From contig OY720636.1 in the NCBI GenBank assembly GCA_963169105.1, forward strand, positions 143,087,747 through 143,151,746: a DNA stretch of 64,000 nucleotides. Direction: 5' to 3'. The position numbers were made by a program, and so were the translations under genes. Positions 1-10,400 of this stretch are shown here, one piece after another (position 1 is the first letter of the stretch; each line of letters opens with the position of its first letter). The stretch comes from Ceriagrion tenellum. Taxonomy: Eukaryota; Arthropoda; Insecta; Odonata; Coenagrionidae. Under the pieces are notes generated by a model. That model was not told where the DNA came from. It did no database searches and saw only the letters and a list, made by a program, of their open reading frames with translations.

Positions 1-332
1 TAATGGTGAGGCCATTGGGGGCTATTCCCATTGAAAGGCAGGAATTTAAAAAGAAAATATGATCATTGCACATAGATATCTTTCGGGAATTGAATTTGAC
101 TTGGGAAATCCAATGCGCCAATGGTTGGTTCATAGTCACGATGGTGAGTGGGAGGAAAATTAGGTGGGAGGTGACGAGATTAAGATGATATGCCTAGACA
201 CGATACTGGAGTAAAAACAAGAGGGAAAGTTAAGAGAAAGATGGGAGGGTTTAAATAGGATAAGGAAAGACAGGAACAGCGCACTTACGTAGGCGTAACG
301 ATGAAGAAGAAGATGAGCAGCGGGCAGCAAAC
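1..332. other. Unassigned flank left of the Penelope palindrome
   Basis: No gene, tRNA-like box or repeat is recognised here. The stretch is purine-rich on the + strand from about 150 to 320. The 82-residue open frame on the minus strand (160-408) runs across the palindrome boundary and has no recognisable domain, so it is treated as chance. Confidence 0.6.
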
Positions 333-434
333 AAATACGTTGATGGATTGGAGTCAGCCATGCGGCGATGAACACACGATGTGGATAGGATGGAGGAGAT
401 AGACACACAAAAAAGAGACGATCACACTTACATA

Positions 435-466
435 GCTAGCTTTCGGAACTAGTCCGTCTTCAAGGC
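435..466 (-). other. Stem-loop plus GAAA module, left arm
   Basis: Mirror copy of the module at 2386-2417. On the minus strand it reads TTGAAGA, then a short stem with a CTAGT loop, then CCGAAAGC. See the right-arm entry for interpretation. Confidence 0.45.
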
Positions 467-708
467 GTATCACGGAACAAATGTCGTGTGCGCTGGTGAG
501 GATAGGGGTAGGAGGGGCGGTAGGTTAGGGGAGTGGGGATGGGGGAAGGGGAAGGGGTTTTTCCCAGCGGTTGACGAACGGTTCTTGAAAAGGGGAAATT
601 TTTACCAGCTCGTGTCTTGGCCGGAGAGAGCGGAAGGGGTCGCAGTGAGGGTGGGGGGGGGGAGAGGGAAGGGAAGGGGGTAAATGGAAAACAACGGGGA
701 GCGTGCGA

Positions 709-1518
709 TTAATGTATTTTATTTAATCCGGGCGCGGCGTACGATTTTAGCAACCAGATTATGGCCTGCTCCTTCTGGCGCACTTCAATTAACGGGGCGT
801 CCGGGGGAAGGAACAAATGTCGTGTGCGCTGGTGAGGATAGGGGTAGGAGGGGCGGTAGGTTAGGGGAGTGGGGATGGGGGAAGGGGAAGGGGTTTTTCC
901 CAGCGGTTGACGAACGGTTCTTGAAAAGGGGAAATTTTTACCGTCCGGGGGAAGGGAGATCAATATTGCCACCTCAAAGCACTTGTCAAAGGACAAGCCA
1001 TGCTTCCGCACATGAGTAGGGACGGGGAAAGTGGAAGATGGGTCTTTACAGGTGCACCGATGGTTATTCATTCTAATATTAAGGGGTGTAATACATTCGC
1101 CCACATAAAAACCGGGACATAGTTTACATTGTAACACATAAACTAAGTTGTGGGAGTCGCAAGAGCCGGAGGCTTTGATGTCGAACGGCGTCTCTGTGTT
1201 AGGACTCTGAAATGAGGATAGGGGGCGAAACATGTTGCACGTTTTGCACCGTGGTTTGTTGCATCTCTGTGTGGTGGGACGGGGAGTGTCATTCGATGTA
1301 CCCTCTCGCGAAGAATTGGAGCGAAGAAGATTGGCTAAGTTAGGTGGACGTCTGAAACATACTGTGGGGCATTTGGGTAGGAGATTGGCTGTCGATCTGT
1401 TAGTATCTAAAATTGGGAATAAGTCTTTGAGGATGGTCTTGAGTTTTTGGACGCCAGGAAAATATGTGATGTGAAGATTTAGGGCGTCCAGGGGGGTGTC
1501 TTTTTTACGTGGGGTGGG
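709..1518 (-). CDS. Penelope-like element ORF, 3' part with GIY-YIG nuclease, interrupted by self-insertion (partial)
   Basis: This is the left-arm copy of the C-terminal half of a PLE polyprotein (reverse transcriptase end, linker, GIY-YIG endonuclease). Family knowledge: the nuclease nicks target DNA and primes reverse transcription. The frame is open from the spacer to the stop at 709-711. It starts with residues absent from the right copy (about PRKKDTPLDALN) before the shared LHITYFPGVQ. It is 5' truncated, so no start codon is proposed. The domain order matches the right copy up to SLPPD. A 48-residue in-frame insert, rich in Pro, Ser and Thr, then separates the core of the nuclease from its C-terminal KEQAIIW helix, which carries the presumed catalytic Glu. 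The insert is the translated antisense of the 131-bp reinserted 3' region plus the 13-bp duplication. Cleavage activity is therefore doubtful. Confidence 0.85.
   Translation of the reverse strand, partial: PTPRKKDTPLDALNLHITYFPGVQKLKTILKDLFPILDTNRSTANLLPKCPTVCFRRPPNLANLLRSNSSREGTSNDTPRPTTQRCNKPRCKTCNMFRPLSSFQSPNTETPFDIKASGSCDSHNLVYVLQCKLCPGFYVGECITPLNIRMNNHRCTCKDPSSTFPVPTHVRKHGLSFDKCFEVAILISLPPDGKNFPFSRTVRQPLGKTPSPSPIPTPLTYRPSYPYPHQRTRHLFLPPDAPLIEVRQKEQAIIWLLKSYAAPGLNKIH
799..955 (-). mobile_element. 131-bp reinsertion of the element's own 3' region with 13-bp target duplication
   Basis: GTCCGGGGGAAGG occurs at 799-811 and again at 943-955. The 131 bp between them (812-942) equals 476-606 of the same arm in the same orientation, with no difference seen by eye. 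The right arm has a single GTCCGGGGGAAGG and no insert. This is the signature of a 5'-truncated retro-insertion. Its element-sense 3' end is at 812 (…ACGACATTTGTT), corresponding to 476 in the left arm and 2376 in the right. The total of 144 bp is divisible by three, so the host ORF stays open. Confidence 0.85.
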
Positions 1519-2144
1519 GTCTTCACATCACATATTTTCCTGGCGTCCAAAAACTCAAGACCATCCTCAAAGACTTATTCCCAATTTTAGATACTAACAG
1601 ATCGACAGCCAATCTCCTACCCAAATGCCCCACAGTATGTTTCAGACGTCCACCTAACTTAGCCAATCTTCTTCGCTCCAATTCTTCGCGAGAGGGTACA
1701 TCGAATGACACTCCCCGTCCCACCACACAGAGATGCAACAAACCACGGTGCAAAACGTGCAACATGTTTCGCCCCCTATCCTCATTTCAGAGTCCTAACA
1801 CAGAGACGCCGTTCGACATCAAAGCCTCCGGCTCTTGCGACTCCCACAACTTAGTTTATGTGTTACAATGTAAACTATGTCCCGGTTTTTATGTGGGCGA
1901 ATGTATTACACCCCTTAATATTAGAATGAATAACCATCGGTGCACCTGTAAAGACCCATCTTCCACTTTCCCCGTCCCTACTCATGTGCGGAAGCATGGC
2001 TTGTCCTTTGACAAGTGCTTTGAGGTGGCAATATTGATCTCCCTTCCCCCGGACGCCCCGTTAATTGAAGTGCGCCAGAAGGAGCAGGCCATAATCTGGT
2101 TGCTAAAATCGTACGCCGCGCCCGGATTAAATAAAATACATTAA
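1509..2144 (+). CDS. Penelope-like element ORF, 3' part with GIY-YIG nuclease (5' truncated)
   Basis: This is the C-terminal 211 residues of a PLE protein, open to the stop at 2142-2144. The element-derived part begins at about 1520; the GTG at 1509 is only where the frame opens. Residues 5-50 (LHITYFPGVQKLKTILKD…FRRPPNL) match the block that follows the RT thumb in PLEs. A Cys-rich linker follows: CNKPRCKTC at 76-84, then Cys110, Cys121 and Cys124. The GIY-YIG core is VYV at 116-118 and YVGE at 128-131. Arg139 and His143 sit in NIRMNNH, and the presumed metal-binding Glu is Glu192 in RQKEQAIIW. The end GLNKIH is typical of PLEs. The RT domain itself is missing. This copy is the mirror of the left-arm copy and lacks the 144-bp insertion, so the nuclease domain looks intact. 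Family assignment is firm; the clade is not determined. Confidence 0.9.
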   Translation: MGWGLHITYFPGVQKLKTILKDLFPILDTNRSTANLLPKCPTVCFRRPPNLANLLRSNSSREGTSNDTPRPTTQRCNKPRCKTCNMFRPLSSFQSPNTETPFDIKASGSCDSHNLVYVLQCKLCPGFYVGECITPLNIRMNNHRCTCKDPSSTFPVPTHVRKHGLSFDKCFEVAILISLPPDAPLIEVRQKEQAIIWLLKSYAAPGLNKIH

Positions 2145-2385
2145 TCGCACGCTCCCCGTTGTTTTCCATTTACCCCCTTCCCTTCCCTCTCCCCCCCCCA
2201 CCCTCACTGCGACCCCTTCCGCTCTCTCCGGCCAAGACACGAGCTGGTAAAAATTTCCCCTTTTCAAGAACCGTTCGTCAACCGCTGGGAAAAACCCCTT
2301 CCCCTTCCCCCATCCCCACTCCCCTAACCTACCGCCCCTCCTACCCCTATCCTCACCAGCGCACACGACATTTGTTCCGTGATAC

Positions 2386-2417
2386 GCCTTGAAGACGGAC
2401 TAGTTCCGAAAGCTAGC
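2386..2417 (+). other. Stem-loop plus GAAA module after the PLE ORF, right arm
   Basis: About 240 bp after the PLE stop codon the + strand reads TTGAAGA, C, GGA-CTAGT-TCC (stem and loop), then GAAAGCTAGC. PLEs are known to carry hammerhead-type ribozymes (core CUGANGA, stem II, GAAA) in their terminal repeats. Here the first box differs by one base (C to T) and one extra base precedes the stem. I read it as a degenerate or variant relative, not a proven ribozyme. It begins 10 bases after 2376, the base matching the 3' end of the reinserted fragment. Confidence 0.45.
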
Positions 2418-2535
2418 TATGTAAGTGTGATCGTCTCTTTTTTGTGTGTCTATCTCCTCCATCCTATCCACATCGTGTGTTCATCGCCGCATGGCTGACT
2501 CCAATCCATCAACGTATTTATATATATATATATAC

Positions 2536-2825
2536 ATATAAAAGTTTGCCAGAGGAAGGCAGACGACAAACACAGAAAACAAAAAAATGAACACACTTAC
2601 AAAGTTTCTTGATATTTCGGTGCCACTAGCACCTTGGTCGCAAGAGCGAAGACTTCGCTCTTGCGACCAAGGTGCTAGTGGCACCGAAATATCGAGTAGA
2701 CTCAGTCTTCGCTCTTGCGACCAAGGTGCTAGTGGCACCGAAATATCAAGAAACTTTGTAAGTGTGTTCATCATTTTTTTGTTTTCTGTGTTTGTCGTCT
2801 GCCTTCCTCTGGCAAACTTTTATAT
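2536..2825. mobile_element. Foldback/MITE-like element with ~116-bp inverted arms inside TA-rich DNA
   Basis: The left arm (2536-2651) and right arm (2707-2825) are inverted copies, differing mainly by a 3-bp indel in an A/T run. A partial third copy of the right arm's inner 41 bp lies at 2653-2693, separated from the outer copy by 13 bp. The element sits between short (TA)n tracts, as expected if it targets TA. The arms contain a stem (GGTGC-TAGTG-GCACC) followed by GAAA and then TTTGTAAGTGTG. That layout resembles the stretch after the PLE module at 2386-2450, so this may be a PLE-derived palindrome and not a DNA-transposon MITE. No coding capacity. Confidence 0.75.
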
Positions 2826-2852
2826 ATTCGTCACCTAAGTGATCCTAAGTGC

Positions 2853-4616
<1,764 letters not shown>

Positions 4617-4673
4617 ACCAGGGTTGAAATTCGCTATGAAAAAAATCATTTGACTTGACCGGGATGGGAACCC
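4617..4673 (-). mobile_element. tRNA-derived SINE fragment (left member of an inverted pair)
   Basis: The reverse complement reads GGGTTCCCATCCCGGTCAAG and then the same 3' body as the SINE at 4784-4893. It is the T-arm plus tail of that SINE in the opposite orientation. The paired arms are about 55 bp (4619-4673 and 4836-4890). Between the two lies a short imperfect repeat of CTACAATGT units (4673-4728). Confidence 0.65.
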
Positions 4674-4783
4674 TACAATGTTTCTACAATGTTTACTGTC
4701 TACTACAATGTCTACTGCCATTGTAGACTTGAGGCCTGAACATCTAATTCGCGTAAACCCTCTCGAAATTCGCCTTGAAGGAA

Positions 4784-4893
4784 GATGGCTTGGTGGTGTA
4801 GCTGGCTAACACACCTGACCGGCAATTGGGAGATCCGGGTTCGAATCCCGGACAAGTCAAATGATTATTTCATAGCGAATTTCACCCCTGACA
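4784..4893 (+). mobile_element. tRNA-derived SINE head with near-complete cloverleaf
   Basis: Box A is TGGTGTAGCTGGCTAAC and box B is GGGTTCGAATCCCG. A cloverleaf can be drawn: acceptor GGCTTGG with ACAAGTC (one mismatch, one wobble), D stem GTG/CAC, anticodon stem CCTGA/TTGGG, and a perfect T stem CCGGG/CCCGG. The loop CCGGCAA would give anticodon GGC, but position 33 is C instead of the invariant T. The same 3' tail (…CATAGCGAATTTC) appears in the inverted partner, so a SINE is more likely than a functional tRNA gene. Confidence 0.65.
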
Positions 4894-7330
4894 AAATATT
4901 TGTCAGGAATATAGTTACCCCTTTGGGAATGCCCGCTTTGCGGTTACCGACTCGATCATCTTTTAACAGTCATCTCTGCGATGGCGTGTTGACACATTAA
5001 AAAGAAAATAACAAAATTCGACATTATTTCCGTCGATCGACGGTTTGTTAAACTCATTTATGGTGTTCTTGTGCGATTAAGGCACTCTAATATGCTCATA
5101 GTCCTGGGAAGTAAGTCCGTGGAACAGCTTGCTTGTAGAATATTCCGTAACAAAAAAATCGAGGCACGCCGTTATCCAATAGAGACAGCGGTTAGGCTTT
5201 CATGACTGCAAGAATCTTAATCCCCCGTCATGTTGAGAGCTCTCCTTCATTTGATTCCCGGAATCGTTCCCAACGTCCGATAAGCGGTCCACTTTCCGGC
5301 TTCCGCCATTATGTCATCGGATAGGTGGGCTGAGTAAAATGAAAGGTCAACGGTCCGGCCGAGGCACATCAAACGGCGACCACGGCCTTGTGATATTTCG
5401 GCGACCCTTAAAAAAATAAAAGGAAAGAGTGTCGTTCCCTCCCTTCTTCCCCACATCACCTTTCGGCTCGCCTTTTGTTTCCCGACCGCCCCACATTTCA
5501 CGGACGCAACTCGACGCAAGTGGAGCGTTACGGAACCGGAAGTGACGTCGTCGCTAGAGAGAGAGAGAGAGCAGCTGGTTTACCTGGATTTCCTTCCGGC
5601 GATCGATGGCCACGAATCCTCCGAAGTGGGTCTTCCCTCTTCCTATGTTCTTCATTCCATCATTCTCTTTCTTTCTCTTTTCGCCTTGTAGACACCGTCT
5701 AGTCGGCTATCCGACCGGATTCCCACGCTCAAGGTACTGGGTTCGATTTCCGTCCGAGCGGATGGCAGAGGTGATTCGGCTGTCAGAGAGGAGCGGAAAA
5801 AGATTTTGAGGCTTCGTTTGAGGAACTGGGTGCGTGGGAATTCGGTGCTGTTCATGATTTTTTCGAATACTGATTTTTAACATGATATAGGGAATAGAGC
5901 TCATTGACAACAGGGGTAGGCTATCTTTGTGATTGAGCGCGAAAAAAATCAGCCAAATTTTTTGCACAAAATTTTTTCGCTTACCGCGCGTGCAATTTGA
6001 GCAATTATTATAATTTAATATGTTATTACTTAGTGATTATGTAAATAAATAAAAACTGTCTAGTTGAAAAAATAAGTCAGACAAGACAAATGACCGCTCC
6101 CGGAGCGCTCAGCCGATTTTACAGCCTAATGAGAAATTGACTTATTGTTAGTTGTTTTTCACAAGTAGGCTAGCATGCTCCGGCCAGGGCGCGGCTGCCT
6201 CCGCCGTTGAAAGGTGTCCTCTTAAAAATTAAAAATAATTTTTGGCAAGGACTTGTTTCGCGTACCAAAAGCATCTTTGGTACGTGTGCCAATGCTTGCC
6301 CTCTTAAAATTTAGAATACTAATTGCTAAGGAGCTTTCACCGCGTCGTTATTGGTGTTAAAAAGACACTAAATTCAGCCGTTTCATTAATTTTTCCACTG
6401 ATGTACCTCCTCTTTATTGACACATTTTTTTAAGGTAGCCAGATATGAATGCAAACGAGAAATACTCCGAAAATTTAGTTTGACTAACCACCGCTGAACC
6501 TCGTTGGAGAAGTGATTGGTGCAGATTGAAGAGGATTTTTTCTAGAGACTCAGGTTATGGTGGATCCTTTGGCGTGGGGTGTGAACAGGAAAGGTGGGAA
6601 CGAATGTGTAGGCTCGGAGGAATGGCGCATTTTTTGATGGAGTCATTGCTTTTTGTTTGTGGGTGTAACATGGGCGGAGGTGGTGTGGTTGGAAAGAGGA
6701 ATGTTTTCATCGGGGAAGGATTCTACCTAAAGAGTGGAATAATTCGGAATTTTAAAATGTCCTTCTCTTCATCCTTAGATGCTCTGCTTCCTTTTATTTT
6801 GGAAACCACCGAACTCATTTTCAAATCCTCTTCTCGTGCCAAACGTCAATCCAGGGTGTTAGGGAAAGTCTGAGGTAATGAAATTGGATGAAATCCTTCA
6901 ACTTCGTTTGATTTCGTAATATACAATAAAGTGAAATACTTTCTACTTGTGCTCAACATTTTAATAATACGACGCTATTGGCTGATCTACTGCATTGTGA
7001 GGAACGGAATATTTTTCTTGTTTGCTGTGATCATTTGATAATCCTAGGCGATAAAGGGTTAAACGAAGCGAAAACTTTTGAGAAATCGAACGCAAAAAAC
7101 GGTCTGCACCGATGATACTATTAATCGGCAATCTGCGTCGTGCTAATGAAATATCGGAGATAAATACAAAATATTCTGATGTAAGAAAACGGTTGCATCA
7201 TTGGCATTCAGAGCCAAGTGCACACTTCCACGAATCATTGGATTTGAAATTTCAACGGTTATATTGAGAATTTTTAAGAATGCAATTGTTGCGCTCCGAC
7301 GGCCAATCGGAGCTTTTTCGGAAGAGTAGG
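4894..7330. other. Unassigned non-coding stretch
   Basis: Contains a short (GA)n run near 5554-5571, a possible lone box B (GGGTTCGATTTCC near 5739) and a small hairpin GTACCAAAAGCATCTTTGGTAC near 6262. No gene is supported. Confidence 0.5.
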
Positions 7331-7412
7331 ATGGGGGATTGTGTAGGTGCAGGGGCTAGTGCACTGGCTTCCTAATGGAAGACATGGGTTCGGATCCCGT
7401 TGGTGGAGTTGG
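7331..7412 (+). mobile_element. tRNA-like SINE head (Arg-CCT-like)
   Basis: GGGGCTAGTGCACTGGCTTCC supplies a box A-like segment. TTCCTAA looks like an anticodon loop (CCT) and GGGTTCGGATCCCG is a good box B/T arm. The arms outside the T stem pair poorly. A degenerate tRNA-derived SINE is the best reading. Confidence 0.5.
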
Positions 7413-10400
7413 TTTTTCCGAAAAAATCTTATCATGACATTGGGTGTTGTGTGGAAATCACTCATTGTCTCGCTTATCTTTCGGTCAGCAAATTTAATTT
7501 TTTAATTTTATTTATTTAAAAAAGAATTTCACATACAGCAGTAGCGCCAATTTATAGTGAAACATAAAAAAACATGAAAGAGGACAAAAACACAATAACA
7601 GCATAAAAATAAGCAACGAGAGTCCAACATGAAAAGGGGAAGTATTTAATTTTCTGACAGGTGGGATATCGCTTGGGTGGTGAAATTGTTACATGATAAA
7701 TAAAAAGGATTGACAGTGTGAGGGAGTGAATTTAGAAGGGATGGGAGGCGAAATAAAGGTGAGCGCTTGGTGGAAGATATCCTATGAATAGGCAGAGTAC
7801 TGGTGCGGGTGGATCGATTTGGTATCCTGAAGTTGAAGAGAGAAAGCAGTTCAGGGCAATCAATGGTCGAGTTAAGGGTATTGTGGAGGAAATGGGGCGT
7901 TTAACTATATATAGCTCTTTGTCGCCTTTCTTTAAGGTGGCTTCAACAAGATTCATTTTTTATAGAATTCGATGCATTTGGCCAAATATTAAAGATAAAT
8001 ATTTTTCTTCTCCGAAGATACCAAAACATCAACCACGTACAGCACCACTTTTAAGGCCTTTTTTCATTGGATATGGTACACTTGTGTACTCCCCAGAGAC
8101 TTTATTTTAAAAAGTGAGGAATTTCTAACGCCTGGCTCTCGTCAGAAATGCAACAATTAAGTGGGCAGTTAGTATGTTTTATCGATATTTATTAAATGAA
8201 ATTAAATTATAAAATAATTATTAAATGAGCTTCTCACCGCATTAATTTTTACAGCATCCCAAAAATCCTGTCGTGAAAGCGTTTTCGCCGAACGGTGTGA
8301 GAAAAGAAGTCGAGTTAAAGGCATGTATAGTTATATTTATTTAATTCCTGAGAATTTAAGTTATGTGAAACATTGTTTTTGTGCTGTTAATATTACAATT
8401 TTTTCGTCTTGCTTTTTCCAGCTGCTAAAATAAATAAAATTGGAATATAGTCTTCATTATGATCGAATATTCTAAGTCCGTTGTTATGGCTAATTAAAAA
8501 ATCTCACTCCTCAATACCTTAAGAGAGGGTTAATGTCGACGCCGGGTTTCCCTCCAGCATTCCTCCTTCCCGAGAAATGCTGCCTTACCTGTGTAGCCAT
8601 CTGTGGTACCAGCTAGCTCTTAAATGGTAATCTGTGCCCGTAGCTAGCCTCTCCTAATAATCAAGCGAGAATAGGTCAGAATGGAAGCCATTAATCCTGC
8701 ATTCTGTCATTTGTTTGCTCAGTAAGCAGCTTTAGACCTAATTTGTTAAACTTTTCTATAAATTCTTCTTGGGGGTTCTTCTTTTATACATGGTTCTTTG
8801 TTAAACTATTTTATATTGAATGCGATTTATAAGTTCAGCAAATATTTATGTCTCCTTTGTCAATTTCTACTGTTCTTACTGTACTTCCCTGCTATGTTAG
8901 AATAACATTTCTAAAATGTAATTGTCCTGACTTTAATCTCCTGAAAATATGGACTCAAATTGAAATAAGCCGTCGTACATGGTCGAAGTCATCCATGTAA
9001 AGGTGCGGTTGTTCTCTCTTTTCCTATCTGAATTTTGAAACTCCCAAGAAGCAAAAACAGAGGTCGTATGAATTTCATTCAACTATGACATGCTTTTACA
9101 AGGCATTGTATGCTTCTTCGCCCATCACTGAGGCCGCAAAAAAACAAGATAGGACCTATCTCAACTGTCACTCATGTTAGCACGTATTAGCGCTCATCGC
9201 GTGTCCACTGCCCTCCAACGTTGAAAAGGGGAATTAACGCCGTCGCCCAAATTTAGCGCCCCCTTGCCTTTCTCCCCCATTATGTATAGGCGGCCGGCGG
9301 ATGTGTCCATGGCTCCGTCGTCACTTCCCCTCTGACCGTCTGGCGCGGCGACCTTGCTCAGGTTTTTACACTCCATGAATATTTGATGATATTATCGCCT
9401 CCATTTCAGTTATATATCTCCTCGCCTCGCCACACTCCCATCTCGTGCGCCCGCTCATCGTCTTGCTTAGTTCCAGGCATCGGCGCGTGATGGCGTGTGC
9501 GTCTCGCGAACGCATCACGTCGTGAGTGTTGGCGTAGGGCTTTAGTGAGGCCTTCGCATCGGCAGACAAAAACTCTGGGAAAAAAATTCCATCTCGGCGA
9601 AAATTTTGGAGAAGGGAAAAATATGATGAACCTTTATGTGCTAGTAACCACTTAGCTTGCTTCGACTTCACGTGCAAGCTTTTAATGAATGTAACCTCAA
9701 CACTGCTCCCCGTGTTCCTTTGCTGTATCAGGCTTAGTTTATCGCTTATTTATAACGAATAAATCACTTAGTTTTCGTGAGTGCATAAATACATCACTCG
9801 ATCCCTTTGCAGCGTTGACTGTCAAAAGCGATTGCTTATCGGTGTCAGGTCGAGGAAACTGGTTCTCTGTAGTTAATTTGGAGTTGGGCCCTAGGAATAG
9901 ATCTCATTTATTTGCATTTCATCCATAAAGTCCTGTGATTGCATACTTGATTATCTTCAATTGCATTTATTCATTTTGCTACTCTCTTTTTACTCAATAG
10001 TTGTAATATTCCATCTGCAAAGAAACCATTTTTACGTTACATTCACCCATGTATTTCTCCGTCTACCACGTCCTCTCTTATAATTCACTCCTCCATCATC
10101 TTCTTTATCGCTTCTATTTCATTTTTCTCTTCTCAATCTATTTTCTCAATATGTCCAAACCAAGAAAGGGCGCTACTCTCATTAATGTTCATCTATACAA
10201 CTTTTTATTTGTGGTAATATTTTTTCCTTTTCCATAATTTTAATTTTTTTCCCTCAGTATTAAGAATTGAGCATACACTTTCGCATTGGTCATTAATTTG
10301 TCTAGTCGTACCCATTAATGTAAATATTATTTAAAAAGATGTGACATCTTGCTGTTAGGGGTGCGAGAGCATGTTAATTTTTTCCGGGTGTTTGGCATTA

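Larger units (their letters stand above)
333..2519. repeat. 2.2-kb palindrome of two head-to-head Penelope-like copies
   Basis: The left arm (333-1477, 1145 bp) is the reverse complement of the right arm (1520-2519, 1000 bp). The central spacer is 1478-1519 (42 bp). By eye the arms match except for a 144-bp extra stretch in the left arm (812-955) and a run of ten G (left, near 653-662) against nine C (right). The 80-residue conceptual peptides at 1232-1474 (+) and 1523-1765 (-) are identical, which shows the inner arms match. Each arm holds the 3' part of a Penelope-like retroelement and then about 143 bp beyond the point where a reinserted fragment ends. The spacer continues the open frame of the left copy, so the left copy reaches slightly further 5' than the right one. 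The near-identity implies a recent event or an assembly foldback. Confidence 0.93.

Noticed and set aside
333..2519. Palindrome as a pure sequencing or assembly foldback
   Set aside because: Not excluded, but the one-sided insertion with its own target duplication and the asymmetric centre make a simple artefact less likely.
4789..4861. Functional tRNA-Ala (anticodon GGC) gene
   Set aside because: The cloverleaf is good, but position 33 is C, the acceptor stem has a mismatch, and the downstream tail is shared with an inverted SINE copy.
5693..5760. tRNA-like element with GGGTTCGATTTCC
   Set aside because: Only box B is convincing; the stem arms do not pair.
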